A stretch of DNA of 64,000 bases from Bacteroidota bacterium (lineage in GTDB: Bacteria > Bacteroidota > Bacteroidia > Flavobacteriales_D > Crocinitomicaceae). Positions 50,855-59,510 of this stretch are shown piece by piece. Under the pieces are notes generated by a model, which was not told the DNA's origin, did not search any database, and was given only the letters and a program-made list of their open reading frames with translations. Each line of letters starts with the position of its first letter. Within the stretch, counting starts at the first letter, position 1. The position numbers and the translations under genes were made by a program. Location: positions 25,694 through 89,693 of the forward strand of contig JAJRQK010000013.1 in assembly GCA_024280295.1 (NCBI GenBank), in the 5' to 3' direction.

Positions 50855-53740
50855 ATGGCAAAAAGAGAGAAAAGTCAAAAGAAAAAAAAGAGTTTAATGC
50901 GTAGAATATTGAAGTGGACTGGAATTAGTCTATTGCTAATAATTATCGCGTTAATTTTAATTCCGATCTTTTTCAAGGATCAAATTAAAGACCTTGTAAT
51001 TGATGAAGTCAACAAATCATTAAATGCAAAACTAAGTCTAGGTGATTTCGATCTTACATTCATCAGTACTTTTCCTAACATGACAATTCAATTAATTGAT
51101 GCCAAACTTCAAGGTGTAGGCGAATTCGAGGATGTGACTCTAATGGATGTCAAAGAAATTAGAGCAGAAGTTGGTTTGTGGAGTGTTATTGGTGGCGATC
51201 AAATTGAAATTGATGCAATCCATATAATTGATCCTGTATTTGATGTTCGTGTAATGGAAAATGGGTTGGCAAACTACGATATTGTAAAGCCTGATTCAAC
51301 GATGACAGAAGAAGAAGTCGAAGAACCATCAAGCTTTAAACTTTCACTGAAAGAATACAGTATTACAAATGCGATGATTAACTATTCGGATGAAGCCTCA
51401 AATATGCATTCCACTATTAAAAACCTAACGCATACAGGAACTGGGGATTTAACAGCTGATGTCATCAATTTTGAGACAAACACCACCATGGAAGAGCTTT
51501 CTTATGACATGGACGGTGTATCTTACTTGACAGAAGTTAAAACTGATGCTACTATCAATCTCTTGATGGAATTCTCCGAAAAATCTTCGAAATTCAGTTT
51601 AGAGGAAAACGAAATCAGATTAAATGCGCTTGCATTCTCACTTGACGGATTCTATGAAATGTTTGATGATTACGATGACATGGACTTAAAATTAAATGCT
51701 TCAAAAGCTACATTCAAACAATTTCTCTCTCTTATCCCTACATTTTATCAATCTGGATATGAAAGTATGGTGAGTAGTGGTAACCTTCAATTGAACGGTG
51801 TTGTAAAAGGGACAATGAACCAAACAGATCTCCCTGGTTGGGATTTCGGAATGATTGTATCCAATGCGTCGATCAACTATTCTGATCTACCAGGAAAAAT
51901 TACAAACATCCAAATGAATGCTGGGTCGAAATATCCGGGCGGAGCAAATTTAGATGCAATGACAGTGAGTGTCAAAAAAATGCATGCAAATCTTGGTGAT
52001 AATACACTTGATGCAACTTTGGAAATGAAGCAGTTAATGTCTGATCCATTCATTCAATCTATCATCAAAGCAAATGTTGATTTAGCATCCATTAAAGATT
52101 TTATACCAATGACGGAAGGAGAATCTTATAGTGGGATTTTAGATGCTGACGTGGAGATTAAAGGAGCTATGAGTGCATTAGATGCTGAAGATTTTGAGGC
52201 ATTCACAGCCAAAGGAAATTTGAGTTTAGCAGATGTCGTGTACAAATCAGCAGACCTACCAGATGATGTTTCATTAACAAAAATGGGGTTTGAGTTCTCA
52301 CCGCAAAATTTAGCACTAACAGAATTAGATGCTAAGATGGGCAGTTCAGATTTCCAAATGACAGGAACCATCGACAACTATTTAGGTTATGCTCTCCGAG
52401 ATGAACCGTTAACTGGAGCATTCGATTTTAAAAGCAATAACTTAGATTTGGATCGATTGATGGGCTCACCTGATGCAGCTTCAACAGAGACACCATCTGA
52501 AGGTGAAAGCAATGCAAATACTGATACTGAACCAGTACTTTTACCAGATAATATTGATTTTACCCTTACCACTGCTATTAATTCGGTAAAATACAATGGA
52601 ATTGATGTCAAGAATGTTCGAGGAAAAGTTCGACTGGCAGAAGAGACAGCAACACTAACTGATTTAACCATGGATGCAATGGGTGGAAGAATTGGTTTGA
52701 ATGGAAGTTACAACACACAAGATCACTCAAAAGCCGCTCTAAATTTTGGTTATAAGCTAGATAAAATTGACATTCAAGAATTGGTAACAAATTTTGTAAC
52801 CGTTGGGAAGTTAGCTCCAATTTTAAAATATGCGTACGGTTCAATTTCTTCAGGTTTTGAAATGAAATCTGATTTAACTTCTAGTTTCGAGCCGATTATA
52901 TCCTCTCTAACGAGTGTTGGCGACATAAGCTCAAATTCCATAGTTGTTAAAGGAATGGACGTATTCAAACGCATCAGTGATAAGACAAAATTAAAAGGAT
53001 TCTCTTCTCAAACATTAAAGAATTTCTACACGAAATTCAAGGTAAAAGATGGTAAGCTCGAATTAACTCCATTTGATATCAAGTTAGGTGATTATTCTAC
53101 CAATGTTTCTGGTCATTCAACCTTAGAAAAGAGTGTAGATTATTTACTGAAAATGGATATTCGAAAAGATCAAATTCCTGCGGAAATGATCAAATTAGTG
53201 GAGGATAAGATGAAACAACTAAACAGTCTTCTTCCAAAGTTAGACATCGGTACACTCCCAGACATTATACCTATAAAGGTTCAAGTTGTAGGTGATATTA
53301 ATAAGCCGGAGATCAAGACAGATATGCGTGAGGCAATCTTGAAAGCTACAGGAGATTTCAAAGATGACTTGATTGAGACTGTAACAGAGGCAATTAAAGA
53401 TAGTGTTCAGGCCGTTATTACTGAAACTGTTGAGGATTTAAAAGAAGATTTGGAGGCAAAAAAACAGAAGATTTTAGCTGATGCACAGAAAAAAGCAGAC
53501 CAACTTAAATCAGAAGCCAAGCGTGCAGCAGAGGCAACACGAGCTGAAGGAAATAAGCAGGCCGATGCATTAATTAAAGAAGCTGGAAATAATCCGATAA
53601 AAAAGAAAATTGCCGCAGTTTCAGCGAAAAAATTACGTGAGCAGTCTGAGAAAAAAGCTCAGAAAATTGAGAGCGAAGGACAGAAAAAAGCAGATGTAAT
53701 TATGAATAAAGCCAGAGCAGAGGCTACTAAAGTTGGATAA
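50855..53740 (+). CDS. AsmA-family envelope protein with long coiled-coil tail
   Basis: 961 aa. Basic N-terminus, one membrane helix (about residues 21-42), then the AsmA N-terminal module (VIDEVNKSLNAKLSLGDFDLTFISTFPNMTI in segments). Residues about 55-830 are long beta-strand repeats of the AsmA/DUF748 type, which line a lipid-transfer channel across the periplasm in related proteins. From about residue 850 a Lys/Ala/Glu-rich coiled coil begins (DAQKKADQLKSEAKRAAEAT), which I have not seen in ordinary AsmA members. It is probably co-transcribed with the FMN reductase. Substrate unknown. Confidence 0.87.
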   Translation: MAKREKSQKKKKSLMRRILKWTGISLLLIIIALILIPIFFKDQIKDLVIDEVNKSLNAKLSLGDFDLTFISTFPNMTIQLIDAKLQGVGEFEDVTLMDVKEIRAEVGLWSVIGGDQIEIDAIHIIDPVFDVRVMENGLANYDIVKPDSTMTEEEVEEPSSFKLSLKEYSITNAMINYSDEASNMHSTIKNLTHTGTGDLTADVINFETNTTMEELSYDMDGVSYLTEVKTDATINLLMEFSEKSSKFSLEENEIRLNALAFSLDGFYEMFDDYDDMDLKLNASKATFKQFLSLIPTFYQSGYESMVSSGNLQLNGVVKGTMNQTDLPGWDFGMIVSNASINYSDLPGKITNIQMNAGSKYPGGANLDAMTVSVKKMHANLGDNTLDATLEMKQLMSDPFIQSIIKANVDLASIKDFIPMTEGESYSGILDADVEIKGAMSALDAEDFEAFTAKGNLSLADVVYKSADLPDDVSLTKMGFEFSPQNLALTELDAKMGSSDFQMTGTIDNYLGYALRDEPLTGAFDFKSNNLDLDRLMGSPDAASTETPSEGESNANTDTEPVLLPDNIDFTLTTAINSVKYNGIDVKNVRGKVRLAEETATLTDLTMDAMGGRIGLNGSYNTQDHSKAALNFGYKLDKIDIQELVTNFVTVGKLAPILKYAYGSISSGFEMKSDLTSSFEPIISSLTSVGDISSNSIVVKGMDVFKRISDKTKLKGFSSQTLKNFYTKFKVKDGKLELTPFDIKLGDYSTNVSGHSTLEKSVDYLLKMDIRKDQIPAEMIKLVEDKMKQLNSLLPKLDIGTLPDIIPIKVQVVGDINKPEIKTDMREAILKATGDFKDDLIETVTEAIKDSVQAVITETVEDLKEDLEAKKQKILADAQKKADQLKSEAKRAAEATRAEGNKQADALIKEAGNNPIKKKIAAVSAKKLREQSEKKAQKIESEGQKKADVIMNKARAEATKVG

Positions 53741-53750
53741 TACTATTCGG

Positions 53751-53782
53751 TCGTCACTACAAAGCCTATTTGGTAGTGACGA
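53751..53782 (+). terminator. Hairpin after the AsmA gene
   Basis: A 10-bp stem, TCGTCACTAC/GTAGTGACGA, beginning 11 nt after the stop. It is not followed by a T run, so termination is uncertain. Confidence 0.5.
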
Positions 53783-53860
53783 TCTATATGCTTGAATTCG
53801 CAATAAAATTTTCACAGCCCGCTCTTATATGAAAAATAATCATCTCTACCTTATCAATAT

Positions 53861-54292
53861 ATGAATTACACTGTTTCGAATACAATCAATAAATCACTCG
53901 AAGAAGTAATCAAAAAATTCAAAGACCCCGAAGGCTTGAAGCACTGGATGGAAGGTCTGCAAAGAATCGAGTATATATCGGGTACTCCAGGAGAAGTTGG
54001 AGCAAAAAGCAATCTGCACTTTCTCCACAAAAAAAAAGAAATGAAAATCTCAGAAACTGTTTTGGAACAAAACTTACCCAATCAGATGAAATTCTCCTAC
54101 CAAAGTCCAATGGGAAACAATGAGGTAGAAATGCTATTTGAAGAAACTTCTGATGGGAAAGTGAAGCAAACGAATAACAGTTACTTCGAACTAAAAGGAG
54201 TTATGAAAATTATGGGATTTATTGGGAAAGGAATGTTCAAAAAACAATCACTCAAATACATGGATGCATTTAAAGCTTATGTTGAGAGTTAA
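53861..54292 (+). CDS. SRPBCC (START-like) ligand-binding protein
   Basis: 143 aa. The START-like fold is shown by NTINKSLEEVIKKFKDPEG, LKHWMEGLQRIEYISGTPGEVGAKSNLHF in segments, and VEMLFEETSDGKVKQTNNSYF. These proteins bind hydrophobic ligands; the ligand is unknown. Convergent with the next gene, the stop codons overlapping by 4 nt. Confidence 0.88.
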   Translation: MNYTVSNTINKSLEEVIKKFKDPEGLKHWMEGLQRIEYISGTPGEVGAKSNLHFLHKKKEMKISETVLEQNLPNQMKFSYQSPMGNNEVEMLFEETSDGKVKQTNNSYFELKGVMKIMGFIGKGMFKKQSLKYMDAFKAYVES

Positions 54293-56169
54293 TAACTGTA
54301 AACCTTGTGACTTGAGAAACCATCTTTGGACTCTATCTGAACAAAATAGAATGACTGAGCTTCAAAGTTAAAATTCATTTCCGTAGGATTCCCACTAAAA
54401 ATCTGTCGCCCAAGCATATCGTGAATTGTGCATCCTTTAACCTCTGATCCATTCAATATCACAAGTTTCCCATTAATGATCTGTACGTTTGATTCGTTGC
54501 TTGAACAATTCAAATGAATAATAGTTGAATAGTCAAATTGACCATTGTAATCGAATTGTTTCAACCTAAAATACCCATTAAAGTAAAGACGCTGGCTAAT
54601 CGAGTAACTATAATCGATTGTAGCTTGAGACTGACCTGCACCTTCAACCGCATCAAGACTTTCAAAGTTGAAACCATCGTTAGAGTATTGAATCTCGAAA
54701 TAATCATTATCATTTTCTGAAAGTGTTTGCCACTGTAACAAAATTTGATCATTTGTACAATTGGCAATAAAATCACCCATTTCCACAGATAGCGGTAAAC
54801 ATGTCAAGGAAGTCACATTAATAGATAACCCTGTTATAATTCCCCCCGCAGATCCAGCTACAGTCCCCATCGTTTGTCCAGCACAAGGCCCTGATAGTTG
54901 CACTCCATTCGCTCCACCAGCAGTATTTGTTGCCGCCGAACCTGGAAGAGTATTTTGAGACCAGATGACTCCTCCTCCGCCGCCGCCGCCTGGACCTTTG
55001 CAGTTGGTTGCAGTGAAAGCAGTTAAGTTTCCACCATAACCGCCCGAAGCATCAATTGCCAATGGATTTGCAGAAATTGAGTTTACATCTAACATAATAG
55101 ATCCACCAGCGCCACCCGCACCAGCTCCATCTCCATCATTAAGAGCCGTCACATTTCCACCTCTTGCAGAAATAGTTTGCCCTAGACCATCTAGTGAATT
55201 CGCAATAATAATAACAATCCCACCACCATTCTTTCCTCTTGTATCCAACGGATTATTTGAATGTCCTGCACCTCCACCTCCACCTAGGAAGACTTTATCA
55301 GCAGCGCCATAATAACCAGCAAGATTATTGGCTCCAATACCTGGGAAATTTCCTCTACAATACTGCCCGAAGAAACATGAAGGTGTAGTAGAAATACCGC
55401 CTAGACCACCTGCTCCATAATTGGCTCCTCCTCCTCCTCCAGAGTTGTGATCATTACCTCCTCCTCCTCCATTGATTTGAGGTCCTCTTCCGAACTCCTT
55501 CCCGATAATGGTATCAGCGATTCCTTCTCCTTTACTAGCTGCACGGCATGTTCCACTGACATAATAGTAATCCGTGTAAATTGGATCAGCAGAAAAAGAA
55601 CAACCGCAATTACAAGCTGAATAGTCATTTTGTGCCCAACCACCAGCAAATCCACGTTCATCCATAGATATTCCAGCATTCAATGTTACCGAACCAGAAG
55701 CATAAATAATTAAAACTCCCCCAGTTCCTGTAGCAACATCCCAAGCAGGTGCATTAAGAATACCATCAACAGTAACATTAACATAACTCGGGACCTTAAT
55801 CATTTGAACATAACCATTAGTTGCAGAGAAAGATTTTGTTAAGGTAGTTTGAAAAGTGATCGTTAGACCTGATATTGCACAAATCACAGCTAATTCGTAA
55901 TTTCCAGCATCACTAATACTTGCAATTGAACCAAACGAAGATGTATTGGATTCATTCATTACAGCTCCTTTCATTTGAATGACTAGAACTGTATCATTGA
56001 GGCTAAAACCAGTTGTAGAAACAACATTAGCACTTGCAGGGACTATACTAGTAATAGATGTCGAAGTAGTGTTTATTGACCCCGACAAGCTTGTTGTTTG
56101 GGAATAGCATGTAGGAATCAGCGCCCACAATAATATGGACATTGAGCAGTAAAAGATAATCTTATTCAT
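54289..56169 (-). CDS. Glycine-rich T9SS cargo protein
   Basis: 626 aa from the ATG at 56169 (a TTG upstream is unlikely). Signal peptide about residues 1-23 (YSQ). An N-terminal beta-rich domain (about 24-170) precedes an unusually glycine-rich core (about 195-470) with runs such as INGGGGGNDHNSGGGGG and KGPGGGGGGG. Eight or more cysteines lie in this core. A bridging domain and a T9SS type A-like C-terminus (LVILNGSEVKGCTIHDMLGR, FNFEAQSFYFVQIESKDG) follow. Predicted to be secreted to the cell surface via type IX secretion. Function of the glycine core unknown. Confidence 0.85.
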   Translation of the reverse strand: MNKIIFYCSMSILLWALIPTCYSQTTSLSGSINTTSTSITSIVPASANVVSTTGFSLNDTVLVIQMKGAVMNESNTSSFGSIASISDAGNYELAVICAISGLTITFQTTLTKSFSATNGYVQMIKVPSYVNVTVDGILNAPAWDVATGTGGVLIIYASGSVTLNAGISMDERGFAGGWAQNDYSACNCGCSFSADPIYTDYYYVSGTCRAASKGEGIADTIIGKEFGRGPQINGGGGGNDHNSGGGGGANYGAGGLGGISTTPSCFFGQYCRGNFPGIGANNLAGYYGAADKVFLGGGGGAGHSNNPLDTRGKNGGGIVIIIANSLDGLGQTISARGGNVTALNDGDGAGAGGAGGSIMLDVNSISANPLAIDASGGYGGNLTAFTATNCKGPGGGGGGGVIWSQNTLPGSAATNTAGGANGVQLSGPCAGQTMGTVAGSAGGIITGLSINVTSLTCLPLSVEMGDFIANCTNDQILLQWQTLSENDNDYFEIQYSNDGFNFESLDAVEGAGQSQATIDYSYSISQRLYFNGYFRLKQFDYNGQFDYSTIIHLNCSSNESNVQIINGKLVILNGSEVKGCTIHDMLGRQIFSGNPTEMNFNFEAQSFYFVQIESKDGFSSHKVYSY

Positions 56170-56325
56170 CAACAAAATTAAATTGGACACGAATATACAA
56201 CAATCCAATCTTTATTAAAAATCAATTTCAATAATCGACGCTCACCTCCAAACAGTTATGCTGAAATAAGATAGCACAATACAATGAATAATTAACGTCT
56301 GAAAACTTATCAAGCTAACAATCAC

Positions 56326-57579
56326 TTAATACTTTTCCCCCTCTATAAGTTGCACAACGGCAACCCCTTTTTCACTAAAATGATACTTAGTACTTTCACT
56401 TGCTTTAAACTCAAGTGTTGACTGAACTCGTTTGAAAGGAACATCAAGAACCTTTTCTCCTTCTTCGTTGTAAATATAAAATTCATCCTTACCCGCTTGA
56501 AGTGCGAAAACACCGTGGCGATTAGGCCGGTTTGACAAAGCTTGAATTTTACTAATAGGGTTTCCATCTATGTCAAAATAAAACGTTTCTGTTACTCGAC
56601 CATCCTTTTGATTACTCGCCATGAAATATCCTTCATCGGCTTCATTGTAAATCGTATTGTATTTCATAGGGACAACAATGGCTCCTTTTTTATTGATAAT
56701 TCCCCAATTATCGCCAGTTTGCACTTCAGCAAAACCATGCTTGAATGAGTGAGCACTGTCAAATCGTTGTGGGAAAATAGGTTTATAATTGAAATCAGTA
56801 AACCCAAAATCACTTCTAGTTCTAGTGTTGTAGATGATAGTAATGATCGAATCTCTATGACTAAAACCACTCATCTGAAGTGAAGTTGGCGCTGCAACCC
56901 ACACACGTCGATTGTTTATTATTCCCATTTTACCATCATAGTTGGTACGTCGAGCCATCCCACCATAGAAGCTAGTAAATCCAGTTTGTCGCTTCTCAAA
57001 ATCGAAGGCAATATTTCCTTCAAGATCTAAAAAACCATAGCCTTGATCATTATGACCGACGCATAAAAAACCATCACTAAATGCAGAGCAGAAATATTCT
57101 TTAGCTGGGTCAACAATGAGGTTTCCATAATCATCAACAAAACCTTCAAGGTATTTTAATCCACTATCATTAATGTTATTTTTAAGCTTGACTTTCCATG
57201 CACCTCCTATAAATGTTCCAATTTTATCAAACTCTAAGTCATTCATTCGAGCACCGAATAAATCAATTTGATAGTATTTGTCTTGACCATGTTCTTTTAC
57301 CCAAGTTGTTTTCCCTTTAAACTCTTTAGCATCTTCAAATTCAAATGGAATCACCTCATTTCCTTTCTCGTCAATAAATCCGTACGAGTAAACTGACTTC
57401 CCATTTATAACGGTAACCTTCTTTACACGTATTCGACCATTATAGGCTGCGGAAGCCCATCGAGCATTAAATTGCTTAATGATTTCTCCTTTTGTATTAA
57501 TAATTGCAAATTGTCGTTTGGATTGGGCATTAATACTAATTCCGATGAGCAAAGATGCTATGAGTAAGATTGACTTCAT
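56326..57579 (-). CDS. WG-repeat protein, shorter type
   Basis: 417 aa with a signal peptide (about residues 1-18, NAQ). Contains roughly six WG-type units: SYGFIDEKGNEVIPFEFED, YLEGFVDDYGNLIVDP, YGFLDLEGNIAFDFEK, FGFTDFNYKPIFPQRFD, NWGIINKKGAIVVPMKYN. No TPR region and no sorting domain. It resembles the repeat part of the larger protein at 40846-42966, but neighbouring genes differ. Confidence 0.87.
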   Translation of the reverse strand: MKSILLIASLLIGISINAQSKRQFAIINTKGEIIKQFNARWASAAYNGRIRVKKVTVINGKSVYSYGFIDEKGNEVIPFEFEDAKEFKGKTTWVKEHGQDKYYQIDLFGARMNDLEFDKIGTFIGGAWKVKLKNNINDSGLKYLEGFVDDYGNLIVDPAKEYFCSAFSDGFLCVGHNDQGYGFLDLEGNIAFDFEKRQTGFTSFYGGMARRTNYDGKMGIINNRRVWVAAPTSLQMSGFSHRDSIITIIYNTRTRSDFGFTDFNYKPIFPQRFDSAHSFKHGFAEVQTGDNWGIINKKGAIVVPMKYNTIYNEADEGYFMASNQKDGRVTETFYFDIDGNPISKIQALSNRPNRHGVFALQAGKDEFYIYNEEGEKVLDVPFKRVQSTLEFKASESTKYHFSEKGVAVVQLIEGEKY

Positions 57580-57687
57580 ATTAGTTGATTTAAAATTTCA
57601 TGAATAAAGGTAAAAACAATAAATGGAAACAAGGTTATTGTCTCCATTTATCGTACCAAATTGAACGTAGTAGTTGGTTTTCTTTTT

Positions 57688-59163
57688 TTATGGGATTTTA
57701 ATTTTTCCTTTTAATTCTTTTAATTTACCTCCTAACTTCCCTTTCTCTTTCTCTTTCTCTTTTGGCGTGTTTTCTACATTTTCCGCGGTTGTTTCTGAAG
57801 TTGTAGATTCAGTTGTTGTTCCTTCAACTACCGCTCCATCAGACCCTCCTGTTGAACTTCTCATTTGATTTGCCATCGACCATACCCCACCAGACGGAAA
57901 ATAGCTGATATAATAGCGATCCTCAATTCGATCGTCTAATTTATTCACCTTTCCTTTTTTCCAAACTCCTCTTGCATTGACTTCAACGGCATCTCCAATA
58001 GCGTATTTAGTTACAACGATTGCTTCCGTTGCAATTGGATCTCCACATTTCGTTCCAGCTTCTACTTCTGCAATGTCATCTGCATTTGAGAAAACATATG
58101 CTTGAATATCACTAATTTTATAGGTACCATCAACAGCAGTTACAGAAATTCTTATGTGGCGATTTTTCAGTTTATTCCACAACTCCATCATGGTCTCCTG
58201 ATCATGTTTTACAGATGGGTGCTCACAATATTGATCCTTATACGTGCTATTCCCATCATACGCTCCTTTTAAAATCGCATTCAATTTCCCTTCACCCCAT
58301 GAACTTAATTGAACAGTACTATATTCAGCATAATTTGCTTTTGAGAACGTCTTACGCAGGTAGGCATGCATTTCATCTCTAGAATAAGTACGCAACATAT
58401 TGTGCGTATGAACAATCAACTCCTTTACATTAGAGAAAACAGGAACATCAACTTCCGGAAGATGAGCAATAGCAGCAATAGCAGCATTTTCTTGATCAAT
58501 ACTCAACAATGTAGGCATTGCTCTTATCTCTTCAGAGGTGTACGTTTGTTTACTATTACTAGTTCTTACAGGCGTACTTAAGGACATGAAACTCTTCCAT
58601 GGACCTTTAAAACCATCAGAGGATAACCGTACTTTATATTGTTGCGTAGTATTGGTGACCGTAGTAGAGTTAGTCTTTCGATCATATGTAGCGTCAACCA
58701 AAAACTCAACGGTTTCCAATGAATGCCACGTCCATTTTGGATCTGCAGATAATGTGATCGCACTAATTTCTCCAACTACATCACTATAAGCCCCACCTAG
58801 AAATTCTCGCAAGTCCTTAGTAAGAACAGTCTGAATTTCTGCTTCACTTGGATTTGGAATCCCCTCATATTCATCCCACCAACCGAATGTTCTGTCAAAA
58901 CGCCAAGATCCACCAAACTTCATGTACTTATATTCAGTTGCAACAATGTGCGTTACACCTGGATACTGTGTCGCAGATTTTGTGACTGCAACACGAATGT
59001 ACCAGGTTTCAGTAAGGTTGGTGTGAATTTTCCCGTTCCCCACGAACTCCATGAAACTTGAACCGTCGCTTGTCGCTTTCGCTTTAACAGTCGCATCTGA
59101 TGGTTGGGCCCATGCAGTTAACATAAGTGTAATAAATGTAATGGTAAGAATGTAATACTTCAT
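57688..59163 (-). CDS. Secreted protein with Tudor/Agenet-like segment
   Basis: 491 aa from the ATG at 59163; the longer frame adds 29 residues and destroys the signal peptide (MKYYILTITFITLMLTAWAQ). A central, beta- and helix-rich region (about 40-380) has no family that I recognise. Residues about 400-445 (IGDAVEVNARGVWKKGKVNK, YYISYFPSGGVWSM) resemble an Agenet/Tudor-like barrel, rare in an exported bacterial protein. The tail is Thr/Glu-rich, then Lys-rich (EKEKEKGKLGGKLKELKGKI). Divergent from the E1 gene across a repeat-bearing spacer. Confidence 0.75.
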   Translation of the reverse strand: MKYYILTITFITLMLTAWAQPSDATVKAKATSDGSSFMEFVGNGKIHTNLTETWYIRVAVTKSATQYPGVTHIVATEYKYMKFGGSWRFDRTFGWWDEYEGIPNPSEAEIQTVLTKDLREFLGGAYSDVVGEISAITLSADPKWTWHSLETVEFLVDATYDRKTNSTTVTNTTQQYKVRLSSDGFKGPWKSFMSLSTPVRTSNSKQTYTSEEIRAMPTLLSIDQENAAIAAIAHLPEVDVPVFSNVKELIVHTHNMLRTYSRDEMHAYLRKTFSKANYAEYSTVQLSSWGEGKLNAILKGAYDGNSTYKDQYCEHPSVKHDQETMMELWNKLKNRHIRISVTAVDGTYKISDIQAYVFSNADDIAEVEAGTKCGDPIATEAIVVTKYAIGDAVEVNARGVWKKGKVNKLDDRIEDRYYISYFPSGGVWSMANQMRSSTGGSDGAVVEGTTTESTTSETTAENVENTPKEKEKEKGKLGGKLKELKGKIKIP

Positions 59164-59218
59164 CTTTCTGTGTTTAGTTATTATGATACAAATTACGTCC
59201 ATAGACTCTGGAATTCCG

Positions 59219-59234
59219 TCACCCGATCGGGTGA
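59219..59234. promoter_or_regulatory. Perfect 16-bp palindrome
   Basis: TCACCCGATCGGGTGA equals its own reverse complement, in AT-rich DNA, 56 nt upstream of the secreted Tudor-like gene. It could be a dimer-binding operator or part of the neighbouring repeat element. Confidence 0.4.
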
Positions 59235-59261
59235 TATTTAATATTTTCACAGTGTTTTTAG

Positions 59262-59377
59262 ACGTCCCGATAGCTAACGGGACGTGCTTTCCGCTATACT
59301 ATTCAAATAAAATATGGACTTCAATAGCCTCAGCCTACATTTTGTTTAAAGAATGCCACTACTATCACTAACGCAAG
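59262..59377 (+). repeat. Interspersed intergenic repeat, copy C, with extra hairpin
   Basis: A hairpin ACGTCCCG/CGGGACGT (59262-59285) leads into the repeat core (about 59286-59377), starting GTGCTTTCCGCTATACTATT and ending GAATGCCACTACTATCACTA then ACGCAAG. The ends match copies A and B. It lies in the divergent spacer of the Tudor-like and E1 genes. Confidence 0.6.
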
Positions 59378-59482
59378 GTTTTGATGACCGATTTATCAGG
59401 AACTACACAAAAGGATTCCATTAATTTGTCGGGACTATGAATTTTGGAGCAGTTTCTTCTTTCAAACTCGGGCTTAAATACG

Positions 59483-59490
59483 TATTTTTG
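59483..59490 (+). promoter_or_regulatory. Bacteroidota -7 box of the fused E1 gene
   Basis: TATTTTTG matches TAnnTTTG exactly, 20 nt before the ATG. Confidence 0.55.
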
Positions 59491-59510
59491 CAACACTCTT
59501 AAAGAACATT

